64,000 bases of DNA from Gaeumannomyces sp. JS-464. Its lineage: Eukaryota; Ascomycota; Sordariomycetes; Magnaporthales; Magnaporthaceae. The stretch covers positions 12,233,501 to 12,297,500 of the forward strand of contig NGZR01000001.1 of NCBI GenBank assembly GCA_002197995.1. Direction: 5' to 3'. The translations under genes were made by a program, and so were the position numbers. Of this stretch, positions 23,355-34,933 are shown one piece after another. Within the stretch, counting starts at the first letter, position 1, and the number at the start of each line of letters is the position of its first letter. The notes under the pieces were generated by a model. It was given only the letters and a program-made list of their open reading frames with translations. It was not told the origin of the DNA and ran no database searches.

Positions 23355-24333
23355 TCACTCTTCCGGGTCGTCGTACTCTTCGTCCTTGAGCTCTTTCGGC
23401 TCCTGAGCCTCATGAAACTGGATGCAGTCGTCGATGTAGCTGAGGATAGCTCCAACGCTCTCTTCGTCTGAGGCGTCCAGTTTCAGGTAGCTGATCATAC
23501 TGAAGGTCTCGATCAGACCTGCCACCGCCTTGTTCAACCGCCTGAAGCTAGCGCCGCGCATCAGGACATCGGTGTCCTGAGGGTTTTTTTGTTCGTCGTC
23601 CTCGTCGTGGGCGTCGCGATGCCCCGGGCCCCGATCTTCGTCCAACAGTGAACCATCCGGGTTCAGGAAACGCTTCAAATCCCTCTTGCGCACCTGGCCC
23701 TTGACCAGGTCCATCTTGGACAAGACGTTGATGTGCGGCACCTCGAGCATAATCATGGCGCTCATGGCACTCAGGGTGCCGGCAAAAAACTTGGGACGAT
23801 CGACGACGAATGTAGCCTCGAGGAGGTAGGCAGCGCAAAGCCGGATGTCGAGGGCGCCGGACTGGGTGAGGAACTTGACGAGGCTGGGGAGGATGGGAAT
23901 GTGGGTGTACAGCTCGATTTGGCCCGGCATGTCGATGATAATCAGGTATTCCTCGGTCAGAGAGTCCAGGGCCTCTGTGAGGAAGTCGAGATTTTCCATA
24001 AGGAATTCGAAGCAGTAAATGAGGCCGCCGTTAGGGCCGAGGCCCATCTCCTCCATGACATCCTCGAGCGATATAAGATTCTTGATGTCCAGATCTGGCG
24101 CGTGCTCGAAGGACTCGGCGGCGGGGTCGAGGTTGACGTAGAACGAAGATCTCCTGTTCATACGGAGGTGTGTGATGAGGGATGCGCAGAACGTCGACTG
24201 GGTGGCCCGTCAGTGTCGCGCATGTGCGGCCGGCCGCATAGACGGACCTTGGGGCGCAGAAGGGGCAGGAGGAGGGGCGGCATACCTTGCCAGCGCCCGC
24301 AGGCCCCATCACCATGACGCCGAACTTGCTCAT
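23355..24333 (-). CDS. GPN3: GPN-loop GTPase 3
   Basis: Cytoplasmic GTPase of the GPN family, needed with GPN1 for assembly and nuclear import of RNA polymerase II. Two exons, 24333-24286 and 24197-23355 (intron 24198-24285), give 296 aa. The P-loop GPAGAGKST (residues about 10-18) is rebuilt across the intron. The family-defining Gly-Pro-Asn loop lies at residues 70-72 (LGPNGGLIYC). Other landmarks are DMPGQIELYTH (G3) and NVLSKMDLV (G4). The text VVDRPKFFAGTLSAMSAMI and the length fit GPN3/Fet5 better than GPN1 or GPN2. An acidic insert (RDAHDEDDEQKNPQD) and acidic C-terminus are present. The frame is clean. Confidence 0.92.
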
Positions 24334-26701
24334 TTTCTTCTTTTGCTAGGCGTGCTGTTGCGTATTCATCCGGTCGATATGGCACCCGACCCAGAAGCAG
24401 TGACGTAGCACCGCGGTGAGAGTGGAGGGGTTCGAGGCCAAGGGCTATGCGCGCTTTGGAGGGGTTGGACAACGTTCGCGTTATCGTGTCTGACCGCACG
24501 TCTCCCTCATTCCCGTTACGTCGTTGCGTGAGTCTAGGTGTGCCCGTGTAGGCGCTTGAACTTGCTCACCTCAATTGTGACAGTGCCCCCGCGTCAAAGC
24601 GCGGTATCGGTCTTTCTGCCGGTCGACGAGCATTCTGATTTTACACCGCCTTTGCGGGCCCACGCCCCGACTGGGCTTCACCGAGAGGCGACATCCACAG
24701 AGGTGGTACCTTCAAGGGCTGGCCTATATTAAGGTATTGAGGCATTCTGCAGAGCGGGCAGTCATTGGAATCGAATTCGGTTCGGATACGGATTCGTGAA
24801 AATTAAAGTACAATACGGCATAGGTTTGGCTATGCACTCAGGCAAGCAAAAGTCCCCAATGGACTCCAGGGTTGGTTCTTTCCATTCGGATTCATCATTG
24901 TTGCATCTTGTTGACGGGGTCGACGAGCTATCAAGTCTCCGCCCTCCCTTGTCCATTGCCATTTCCCCCACTACCCCTTGTTCCTCAGTCAGTCGCGGGG
25001 TCGAGTGGGGGCCGCCAAACGGCAGAAAGGCTAGCGGGAGCTGCAGACCATGGGAAGAAAGATGTGGCTTGAAAAAAGTTGCGGTGAGAGGAAAGGATCC
25101 GAAAGGGGAAAAAAGTAGTTTGGAAAAATGGGTATCCGTCCAGTTGGAGCGAACGAATAGGAAAGGCTAATGCTGAGTTCAGGGACGACCTGGGCGTCTG
25201 TTTGGTCGCTAACTGAGCCTATCCCCCATTGCTGGGGCCGATAAGGCCGATGGCGCAATCCCATCCGCGTCTGGTGCGACCCTCGAGCACATCGGGCGAG
25301 CATCCCATCTACTGCGTCGTACGCTCTTGATGGATGGTCGAGCGTGCTGGTGCTTCCGTGTGCAAGTATCCGCTACGGGGAATCCTGCGCTCGCTGCCGG
25401 GGGAGCGTCTAGTCCGGCCGGTTGAGCTCAGCTTAGCCGATGGACAGCCGACCTATACATCACGCCGGTAGCCTTCGTTTGATGTGTGCCGAGGTGGCGT
25501 TTGCTTGTTGCGGTGTTTCACATTCGCCAATACACGACACTTTTCTCAGGCATACGAATACATACCTATGCACAAGCACTGCAACCACGGCCAGCCTCCC
25601 CTGCCCAGACCGCCATCCGGTCGCCAGAGCAGCAGGCGAAATAGGGGTATTGGAACTCGTCTTCTAGATCGCCAATGGCGGCAGGTAGGTGGAGGAGGTG
25701 GCATGTGGCTTGTCCGGACACGTCCTGGTCGGCGATGCGGTGTGGTTGGGCTTGTGTGGGACCCAGCGAGGGACGCTTCCTACTTCTCTTCCTTTTTGCC
25801 CAGGCCCGCCTGCCACTTCGTGCGCAAGGGACAGGAGTGCGTACCTAGGTAGGTACCTAGATGCCCGTGAGGTCTGCAGACCCAAGGTTGCCGTAATTGG
25901 AAGTTGTCATGGATCAACTGCAGCATGCCCTGGAGCGTCGGACACCTCAAGTAGGGGGAGCCTAGGCAGACTGGCACTTCAGACCAGGCACACTGTGACT
26001 GGACGCAGCAATCGAATCTCGGGCGTCAAGAGAAGTGTTGCTCATGGCGGCTCATCCGTGCCTGATGAAACAGATCTCGATCACTCCACTGCCAGGCGAC
26101 GACGTCTACGGCCGCCGTAAGTGGTAGGCACCCAGCGGCACCTTCAAGCACTCCCGAGCGCGGTTCTCGCTGGCCGGCATGTCGGGTGGGGGAGGATTCA
26201 GTGCCCCTCCGACCGGGATGCTGTGCGTACCCTCCTTCTACTGACTAAGGTCTGAGGAAGGCCCCGTTACAAGGTTTGTGCCAATCGATTCAGTGCGCCT
26301 GGCCACACGCCTGCTGTGCCTGAGCCCTTCGTCTCACAATTTAACGTCTTTCATCCACCTACCCCCAGCCGCTGCATTAGAAACTAGCGGTCCGAAAAGA
26401 GAAGGGATAAAAAAAAAATTAAAGACGAGAAAAAAAAAAAGCCTCTTGCTGTGTTCCTCCCGCCCTCTCACTGCTTTCTTTTTCTTTTATATTGCCCTCG
26501 GCCCCTCCCTCCGACTTAAAATCCTCCTCTTTCCCTCACACCTTTGTTTCCTCCGCGCCAGACGTGGTAATAGAATAGAGTCGAAGACATTTCTCTTGTG
26601 CCGGGTCACTCAGCTGGTCTCCGCTTCGCTTTTGCTGCCTGCCCCTCAACCCTTTACCTCTCGCCCTCAACACCACCACCACCGCCATCCCGCCCGCAAC
26701 G
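24334..26701. other. Divergent intergenic region, GPN3 / SAM synthetase
   Basis: 2.4 kb between two divergent starts with no supported gene. It must hold both promoters. A palindromic GTACCTAGGTAGGTACCTAG lies at 25841-25860. The last 300 nt before 26702 are strongly CT-rich (26440-26700), preceded by A-tracts at about 26409-26440, a pattern common at highly expressed fungal genes. Open frames of 60-140 codons overlap each other and look random. Confidence 0.5.
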
Positions 26702-28186
26702 ATGGCGACTTCAAACGGCGTCAACGGCAACGGCACCAATGCCCGCCTATCGTCGTGGCAGCACTACAACGAGGGCACCTTCCTGTTCACCGTATGTGGC
26801 TGCGATTAGTCTGCCCCAATACCCCTCCATGGCTTTGCTTGGCTTTTTTTTTTTTTTTTTTTTTTTTTTTGGCTCGAACGACACAAACCGCCTGACCCGC
26901 TCCTTGCCCGCTGCTAACCCCAATTGTCTCCCATGCAGTCCGAGTCGGTGGGTGAGGGTCACCCCGACAAGATCGCCGACCAGGTCTCAGATGCCATCCT
27001 GGACGCGTGCTTGGCTGGGGACCCGCTCTCCAAGGTCGCTTGCGAGACGGCCACCAAGACGGGTATGGTCATGGTCTTCGGTGAGATCACGACCAAGACC
27101 CGCATCGACTTCCAGAAGGTGGTGCGCAACGCCATCAAGGACATCGGCTACGACGACTCGTCCAAGGGCTTCGACTACAAGACCTGCAACCTCCTGGTCG
27201 CCATCGAGGAGCAGTCTCCCGACATCGCCCAGGGTCTGCACTATGAGAAGGCCCTCGAGGAGCTGGGTGCCGGTGACCAGGGTATCATGTTCGGATATGC
27301 CACGGACGAGACCCCCGAGCTGTTCCCCTTGACTCTGCTCCTGGCCCACAAGCTCAACGCCGCCATGTCGGCTGCCCGCCGTGACGGCACTCTCCCGTGG
27401 CTACGTCCCGACACCAAGACCCAGGTCACGGTGGAGTACAAGCACGATAACGGCGCTGTTATCCCACTTAGGGTCGACACTGTCGTTGTCTCGGCCCAGC
27501 ACAGCGAGGACATCACGACCGAGGAGCTCCGCAAGGAGATCAAGGAGAAGATCATCAAGAAGGTCATCCCCGAGAAGTTCCTCGACGACAAGACCATCTA
27601 CCACGTACGCTGCCTGCCTACCCTGCTGCCCTTGGGTGCTCCCGAGTGCCCTGGGATGTCTTACTTTGTTTTACTTGCGCCTGATGGCCGTATGGGCGAA
27701 ACTAACACGCTGTCTGTTGTCTAGATCCAACCCTCCGGCCTTTTCATCATTGGTGGTCCCCAGGGCGATGCTGGTCTCACTGGCCGCAAGATCATTGTGG
27801 ACACGTACGGCGGCTGGGGCGCGCATGGTGGCGGCGCCTTTTCCGGAAAGGACTTCTCCAAGGTCGACCGCTCTGCTGCCTACCTGGGCCGCTGGATCGC
27901 CAAGTCGCTCGTTGCCGCCGGCCTGGCACGCCGGGCGCTAGTTCAGCTGTCGTACGCCATCGGCGTCGCCGAGCCGCTGTCGGTCTATGTCGACACGTAC
28001 GGAACCTCGGAGAAGACTTCAGATGAGCTCGTTCAGATCATCCGGAACAACTTCGACATGAAGCCCGGTGTCATCGTCCAGGAGCTCGACCTCGCCAAGC
28101 CCATCTACTTCCAGACTGCCAAGAACGGCCACTTCGGCACCAACCAGAGCTTCAGCTGGGAGAAGCCCAAGCCGCTCAAGTACTAA
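26702..28186 (+). CDS. eth-1: S-adenosylmethionine synthetase
   Basis: Makes S-adenosylmethionine from methionine and ATP in the cytosol. Three exons (26702-26791, 26939-27604, 27725-28186) give 405 aa, a usual length. Motifs: [19 protein letters not shown] (ATP site His/Asp region), [31 protein letters not shown] (methionine/ATP region), [17 protein letters not shown], and the triphosphate loops [20 protein letters not shown] and [19 protein letters not shown]. The C-terminal [18 protein letters not shown] is family-typical. The frame is perfect throughout. Intron 1 carries a T27 run. Where many animal and bacterial enzymes have PSGRF, this one has PSGLF; I believe this is usual in Pezizomycotina, but it should be checked. 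Symbol follows Neurospora usage. Confidence 0.96.
26844..26870 (+). repeat. T27 homopolymer in SAM synthetase intron 1
   Basis: Twenty-seven T residues sit inside intron 26792-26938, starting about 52 nt after the donor and ending 68 nt before the acceptor. Longer than a usual polypyrimidine tract and far from the acceptor, so probably a mutable homopolymer rather than a splicing signal. Confidence 0.9.
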
Positions 28187-31077
28187 AGGGAGGGCAGGTC
28201 TCGGTGAATTCCCGCCAGGCGTCAGAATCAACTTCTCTTCGCCTTTCCTTTCCCATTACTTTGAAACCCTACCGTGGCCTCTCCCCCTACGGTGGGAATT
28301 TGAGCTCAGCTTCATCAACTCCCATTATTCTCATGGCAACGAACCTTTTCCTGGTGTCATGCCCTACAGAGACACCCTGATTTCACGCCTTTTTTTGTTT
28401 TTTTGTTTGTCATTTTTTCACTATCTGTTATTTCTCTCTCTCAATATTTTTGGGCAGCACTTTCGGAACTTGAAGATTTCATGGGCGGGCAGGCGTACGG
28501 TTCTCAACGAACCTGGATCTTATATATCCTTGTTTTACTTTTGGCTTTTTTCTCCCTTGCTTGACTTCCCTTTCACATTTCCCTCCCGATCGTTATTCGT
28601 ATTGACCAAGTCTCCACTTGGGCAGAAGGGACACTCCGGCAAAAAAGAAAATGCACAACGGCTATGGGATGGCTTATTTAGGGATTCTCCGATCTATGTT
28701 CGTCTTCATCTACGTCTTTTTTTTTGTCTTTTTTCTGTTTTGCTTTGGAGTGGGAGGCGTCTTTCAACAAAGACATGCATGGGAGGCAAACGGAGGGAAC
28801 TTCGAGATACTGTCTCCATCATATTGCTCTGCTCTGGGTTTCGGATACCATAAAGGAAGCATTTGGAATCGGCGTTAAACGGGGAAGACAAAAGAACTTC
28901 AACACCTTTGCTTTCCTAGTTTCTAGCCGGCATATAGAAGCGTCGTCATCAGATCAGGGCGGATGCCCATGGTGGAACAGGGATCGAGGTATCTAGAAGC
29001 ACGTGGGAATTTACCCAAAGAACACGAACGAATTCGTTGGGAAATGGACAGAGCGCGCCCCTCTGGGCTTGGGTGCTTTCTGGGACGTGAGCCGGGGTCC
29101 AATGCGGGATTACGTGCGGTCGAGCACGTTCCTCGGAGCATGGAGCGGGGTGACATCTCTAGTCGTTTCAGACGGTGGTCGGCGTCGGTTACGCAGGCAT
29201 CTCCTATTTGCGCGTCTTGATGCCATGATGTTAACTGTCGGTTGTGATTCTTGCTTGATCGAGAAGATAAAAGCAGACTGCCTGGATACCTATATGGATC
29301 GATTATAGCTGCCTCGCGGAGCATGTCTCGTTGTAGAGAAGGCAAGACAGGAAGTAAGCTAAGGGCTAGCCAAGGGCGTGCCGTCAGACTGCCTTGGGCA
29401 ATTGCCCAATCAACATCAGCAGTTCGGGTATGACGAATCAAACCCACACCAACAAAGGAACCAACCAACTGGTTCAATTCTGTTGCGGAAGTGCAAGCTG
29501 GAGCACTCAACGCACGGTCAAACCCCCGCCGCCAGGAGAAAGGGATGAAGCCAGCGCGTGATCGTGCGAGACTTTGAGGCCAGGCAAGGTGCATAGTGCA
29601 TACAACGGGTGAAGGACTCTTGGGTACCTAAGCATTGGAGAGGGGAGAGGGAGAGGGAGGGAGGGAGAGGCGGGAAACCAAGGTCCCGCCGAGGGGGTTT
29701 GTCAAGCTGCCTCACACAGGGGCAATCATGGTGTCTCGTTTTATTTTGTATGTGTGCTGGGGTGTCCCAAGAACACTGTAATTTGCCGTGGGGACAACAC
29801 CCGGGCTGCCTCGCGAGTTGCATCAAACGGCGAACCACTCGTGGCGCTCACTGGCACGAGTGCATATGCAAGGTCGTATTCTAATTCTCAAAAGGAAGGC
29901 GGACGGGGACGCAGGGGTGCTGTGGGAGGAGCCTTGTTGCTGAAGGACAATCTCTGCACGTTCCTGACTGTGCTGGATTTGCAAGGTTTGGAGTCAGTGA
30001 CCTTGGCCAGGTACCTGAGGGTAGGAATCAGGTGCTTAGGTGGTGCATTTCTTTGGCGGAGGAATTGAGGGGGAAAAAAAAAAAAAGGAAAAAAAAAGGT
30101 GATTGATACATGTAGGTAGGGCCTGCCTACCTCCAAGGCACCTAGGCGTGTCCGACCGGAAGGCGCCAATATGAACGCGGCTTGACCTTGAGCGTCCTCT
30201 TCGACCCCCTTTTATTTCTCTTCTTTCTCTTCTCTTGTTTTTCTTCATTCTCAGTGGCACAGGAATCCTCGGTCGGGCAGGCGTCGTAGGACTCAAGACC
30301 CATTCCCCTTAGCTCCGGTACGTGAAATCTCCCTCCAAGGACGTCCTTGACGTGTCGAAGGCGTCGAGACGTACCACGATCGCCAGACCTTTTGTTGGTG
30401 TTCTCGGCGCCCATGGCCGTTGCAACGGCTCCCCATGCATCCATGTGGCACCCATTTGGCAATCGGCTTGCTGGGCTTCTCCCCTTTCCAAGCCCTGACT
30501 CCCCTCCCCACACAGCCTCGACTGGCGTGCTGGCCTAACCTCGCCTTGGCCCAGACCCGATTGGGAGATTGATTCCTTGCCGCTGGGCCCGCACCAAAGT
30601 CGGTCGCAACCACCGCCCCGACCCCTGATCCCAAAAAGAACAAGAACTTCCAGGAACCGGGCGAGGCAGCCCTGCTCCATGCTGCTGTTCCGTCTCGAAT
30701 TCCCCCATCCGCCGCCGACAGCATGCCGCCAGGTGCCCTCTACAACGCGCCGCCGCCAGCCCACCAAGGTTTTTTCTGCTGAGGCTCTTCGCGCTGACCA
30801 GAGCCAACGCCGCGTCTATTTGTCCGCCCCGACAAAGCCATCACCACCACAGCGAGCTCGGCCGCCTCCCCGCGCGTGGCTGCCCGCCACCCACCAACCT
30901 GCTGCCCATTGGACAGACCCAAGACACTTGTTTCTATCTCGCCGCGCCCGTCCTCGTCGCCTTCCTCTCCTCGACGCCCCCGGGCCGCCGGGATCCCGAT
31001 CCGGAAGTCCCAGACGGCCCTCAATCCTTGGCCCTCGGCCGCCCAGTCCCTAGCGAGACAACGCCAGCACCGCTAGC
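28187..31077. other. Intergenic: SAM synthetase trailer and upstream region of next gene
   Basis: No gene is supported in 2.9 kb. T-rich trailer (28200-28760); neutral DNA in the middle, including a 223-codon minus-strand open frame at 28923-29594 with no domain or good start; a GGGAGAGG purine repeat at 29636-29670; a palindrome-rich TGTAGGTAGGGCCTGCCTACC at 30112-30131; and a CCG/CCA-rich leader from 30550 to 31077. Long proline/arginine open frames in the last part are composition artefacts. Confidence 0.5.
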
Positions 31078-33980
31078 ATGGCCGCCACCACCTCGGGGCC
31101 GGCCGGCTCGGCGCCGCAGCCGTACCCTACCCTCCCCGCCTCGCCCACGCTGACGAACCCCGATATGATTCTCCCCGATTACGACCGCTCCTCGTCCCCC
31201 GACATGGACCAGGATCGCTCCCAGTCGCCGCTGATGATGTGGAAGAACGCCCACGCCGCCGCCACGAGCAGCGAGCTGCATCAGCTCTACACCATGTCTG
31301 GCCCGCCTCACCTGCCGAGCGTCGGTCCCATCACCCCGACCACTCCCATCATCTACGGCAACGGCACCATGCTCTCTGACATTGGGGAGGTGACCGAGGT
31401 CGAGAGCACCCCAGGGAAGCCCTCGCCGGCCCGCCGCAGAGACACGTCCCCCGGCGACGATGCCCTGCGCTCCTCCCCAACAATGGGTCTAGAGGCTGTC
31501 CGAAAGGTGCAGAGGCAGCGTTCGTACGACCGCGCACGCCGCTCGTCGCTGGATAGCAACAGCACCATCACCACCCAGGAACAGACAAACCTATTCGCAG
31601 ACTTTGACGACACTGTCAGCGTTGGCGACAGCGTCTTCCAGGGTGATGACGAGGATAGCGTAGCCGACTCGTACGTTCCCGACGAAGTGACCGGGAGCCT
31701 ACCGCGGCCCCAGAACCCCACACGCCACAGCGCTCTCGAAGATAGCCGCTCCAGTGCCGAGAGGCGAGCTGCTGCTGCCTCAGATCGCCAGTCCGCCTTC
31801 TTGCTAAGTCAACGCGCGGAGAAGATCCTTGCTAATGCGAAGCGGAGACTGACGGCAAGTCTCCCCTATGCCTACGCCTCCCCTATTCGCTCCCAGCATA
31901 TGCCTCGCGCCGTTTATCTCGCCACTTGCTGACATAGTTTTGCAGACGATGGAGGGTAACCTCAACCGAGCACGGAGCTCGCTGCACACTTCGTCAGCCT
32001 CTATATCGTCTCTAGGCTCCGATGGCACCATACCATCCCCACCCTCCCATTTAGATCAGAGAGCAGTCGGGATTTCGGATCCTCGCACGGCCATACGCGC
32101 ATGGGCAGCGACAATACCCTGCGCATTGGCCTTCCAGTCAAGGTCTATCCGCAGAGATCTGCCAGCGCGCTCGGCGCCGCGGGCGGCTACAGGCAACCCT
32201 TGACATCCTCCCGGAGCGTCGACCAAATCCGCGAGAGTGCGCGCTCCGCATTAGCACGCCCAACCCATAAACTCCTCGCGGGTCACGACAGCTCGCTGGA
32301 GCCCTTGAGCGAGAGCGAGGACGACCCCTCGAGGCCGCACGCAGACGCCGAGTCTTCGAGCCGCAACAGCGCCTATCTGGAGGGGTTTTTGAGCCCAACG
32401 TTTGGCCAGGGATACGACGATGTCAAGGTCGTCACGCGGTCCGCATCAACCACGCAGATGCGCGACCTGCGCGACCAAGTTAACGATCTCAAGGGGAAAA
32501 TATCGAACCTACGGGACCAAGCACGCGCCGACAGTCTACGCAGACGAAGCTTCCAGAGCCTGCGAACCCCGAGTCCCTTCACTCACGCCCGGGTTGAACA
32601 ATGGTGTCCCGGGCCAACAGGCAACGGTTCCCCGACTCTACTGGCCGGGACGATGTCGAGGAGGTGGTGTCTCAAAGAAATGCGGGGAACTGCGAACTGT
32701 CGAGCTCGGGCGGCGACAGGAACGCCGGCAGAAACGACGACACTGCAGACGACGAACAAGGCCAGCCGTCTTCGCGGGCCACTCCTGAATCCAAGGCAGG
32801 AAGCCTCCGAGAGGATCTGATGGCGACACCACAGAAGGGCGACAAGTCTCCCATCTTGGGAGCGCATGCCAACTCCGAGGGCGGCGAAACCAACGACGAT
32901 GATGTGAGCGACATGTTGACTGAGAACGGCGACTACGTTGATGATCATTACGACACGGCCGACGCCAATGGCTACGAAAGTGAGAGTGGCGAATCGGCGT
33001 ATCACGACACGCTGCAGCACCCCATCTCGCACGAAGACAGGGAAGATGCGTTCGACTACGAGCACTTCATCCTACACAGCGCTCTCGGGACGATTAGTCA
33101 GCAACGACTTACCAGGGGCGGCAGGAGCGGGAGCTTCAGCTCGGATGACTCGGTCGAGACCACCAGAGGCCCATTTGGCAGCGGCGCAGCCCTCCCGTCA
33201 GGGACTGCCAGTGGGCCCGGGCTCCGGAGGCGCGGTAGCAGCTCATCGAACTCAACGGCGGCGTCAATCGGGTCTGTAGAGTCGTTCGCCACCGCAGATG
33301 AGGGGCGAAGGAGCCACGATGGCGGCCGGAGAACGGCGGACGGTGATCGGCCACGGGGACAGAGCCGCGTCCGAGAGCACGCCCGCGCCTCCACCAGCCC
33401 TCCGGTCGATGCTGCTTCGGCGGGCCATGGCCAGCTCGATTCGGGAGGGAACGGTGTGGCTGAGCTGAAGACCTCGCCGCCTGTGGCGACGGTGCTACGG
33501 CGACCGGCCAGTAGCGCGGCGGCACCATTCCACCGGCCATCGGTCTCGTCGTTCGAGTCGACAGGCACCATGCGAAGCTTCCCGCTCGTGACGAGGAAAA
33601 AAGCGGCCAGCGTATCATTAACGGGCAGCTCCGTTGGCGGCCTCCACGGCTCGTCGCCGGATGGGGACCTGCGGGCCATCTCGGACAGCCTGATGAACGA
33701 GGCGGCGGCTGTTTACGTGCAGCAGGCCGGGCCCGGTTATCAGGTTGGGCGGGCTAGCCCAACAAAGCGAAACGGCAGCATCCTGGTCAAGAACAACACC
33801 CCAGCGGCGATGCAGCAACTACTTCGCGAGGACCAATTCCTGGTAGAACGCTTGGTTGCAGGCATTGGCCGGTGCGTCCTGGGCCTGAGCGAGAATGGGA
33901 GGGCCGGTTCTGAGAGCAGGATGTATCGTAGGCGCCTCGATGCGGCCCGCCGGATTCTGGAAGGTATCGATTCCGTGTAG
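31078..33980 (+). CDS. Large disordered conserved fungal protein of unknown function
   Basis: About 940 residues, mostly low-complexity Ser/Asp/Gly/Arg. Segments that look constrained: a region around QSPLMMWKNAHAAATSSE, QRAEKILANAKRRLTTMEGN (helical, spanning the intron), a short coiled coil MRDLRDQVNDLKGKISNLRD, EDAFDYEHFILHSALG, FPLVTRKKAASVSLTG and a C-terminal helix-rich end (LREDQFLVERLVAGIGRCVLGLSE). The start ATG at 31078 follows GCTAGC. Intron 31855-31945 has a GC donor. The frame slips once near 32057 (DQR, then SSRDFGSSHGHTRMGSDN) and again between 32590 and 32640. I do not recognise a named domain; conserved helical islands in a long disordered chain suggest a scaffold or cortical protein, which is inference only. 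Confidence 0.72.
31855..31945 (+). other. GC-AG intron
   Basis: Exon 1 ends CTGACG at 31854; the intron begins GCAAGT and ends TTTTGCAG at 31945; the next exon reads ACGATGGAGGG. Both ends are in phase 0, giving RRLTTMEGN. No GT donor is available nearby that keeps the frame. GCAAGT is the known consensus for the minor GC-AG class, though the usual AG before GC is CG here. Confidence 0.7.
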
Positions 33981-34933
33981 CACCTCGCTGCCATAGCCTG
34001 GTGACCTCTCTTGTCAAGGTTCATGTAGCTACACATATACTCTTTGCTAGTCCCCAGGCTAGCTTGGTCTCGTGTATGTGTGCGACTCTTTTGTACTTCT
34101 CGTCTTTCATTCTTCTTTTTGCGGATGAACTTTTGGTCTCTCAGCCAGCCAGCCACAGGTGGTCTGGTTGTCTCGCCTTGCTCTGCCGCCATTTTTCTTT
34201 CATTCCCGATATCTCCCATTCTTTCTTCCTTTCCTTACCGGATGGTCTAACGGTCCCGACCGGCCTAGGCGGTTTGTCGTCTTGGTTTTATCCCCTCTCT
34301 GTTGGTTCTGAGAGGTTATGCCCCGCCATGTCGCCCCTGTTAGTTTCGATACCCACCCTTTTACATCTTTCTATGTATCTTTTTATCTTTTCTTCTCTTT
34401 TTGTTTCGCCTGTTTATATCCTCATTGTGTCTCATCTTGGTCTTTGTGGACTTCGACTTGCGTCGGGCCCGACTCGAAGGCGTGAGAAGGAATGTCTTAA
34501 TTTTTAAACACATAATCTCTCAATCGTAATGCGGTAGACACAAGTTCAAGACCGCGTCCTATGTGACAGGTATCTTGGAGGAGCATGCATTTACATGTCT
34601 CTCCCGGATCACGCTTCGTAGATACCAGCTAGACATATCTCGAGAGTAGTGTGTCAAGTATTGTCTTGTGCCCTGCTCTGTAAGGCCTGTCTTGGGAGGG
34701 CACTAACAGTGGACCTAACTGGACGCGATTTTTTTTTCGTGCTCACTCACCGCCGCCCCACACGACTCCGCATGCCGCCAGCCGACTTTGCCCCATTTTG
34801 CCCCCCCCCCCCCCCCCCCCACACTCATTGGAGATTTGTATGTTGGGTTTTGCTGCCAGCATTCAGGATCGGGACTCGGTCTTTGCACATCACACTTAGC
34901 AGCAGCCAGCATTGAAGCGCCGACAAAGCCACG
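33981..34933. other. Intergenic region before NSA2
   Basis: T-rich trailer of the preceding gene (34080-34420), then the NSA2 promoter. A C20 run lies at 34801-34820, some 115 nt upstream of the NSA2 ATG. AAGTTCAAGACC at about 34540 resembles a tRNA B box, but no A box or acceptor stem is seen. Confidence 0.5.
34801..34820. repeat. Poly-C tract, 20 nt
   Basis: Twenty uninterrupted C residues within about 115 nt of the NSA2 start codon; G20 on the opposite strand. Confidence 0.9.

Noticed and set aside
29465..29500. GGTTCAATTC, a B-box-like sequence
   Set aside because: No A box or cloverleaf upstream.
28923..29594. 223-codon minus-strand open frame downstream of SAM synthetase
   Set aside because: No domain, Ser/Arg-rich background composition, overlapping frames on the other strand.
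34525..34570. Possible tRNA gene (GTTCAAGAC B-box-like sequence)
   Set aside because: No A box at the right distance, no acceptor or anticodon stem can be folded.
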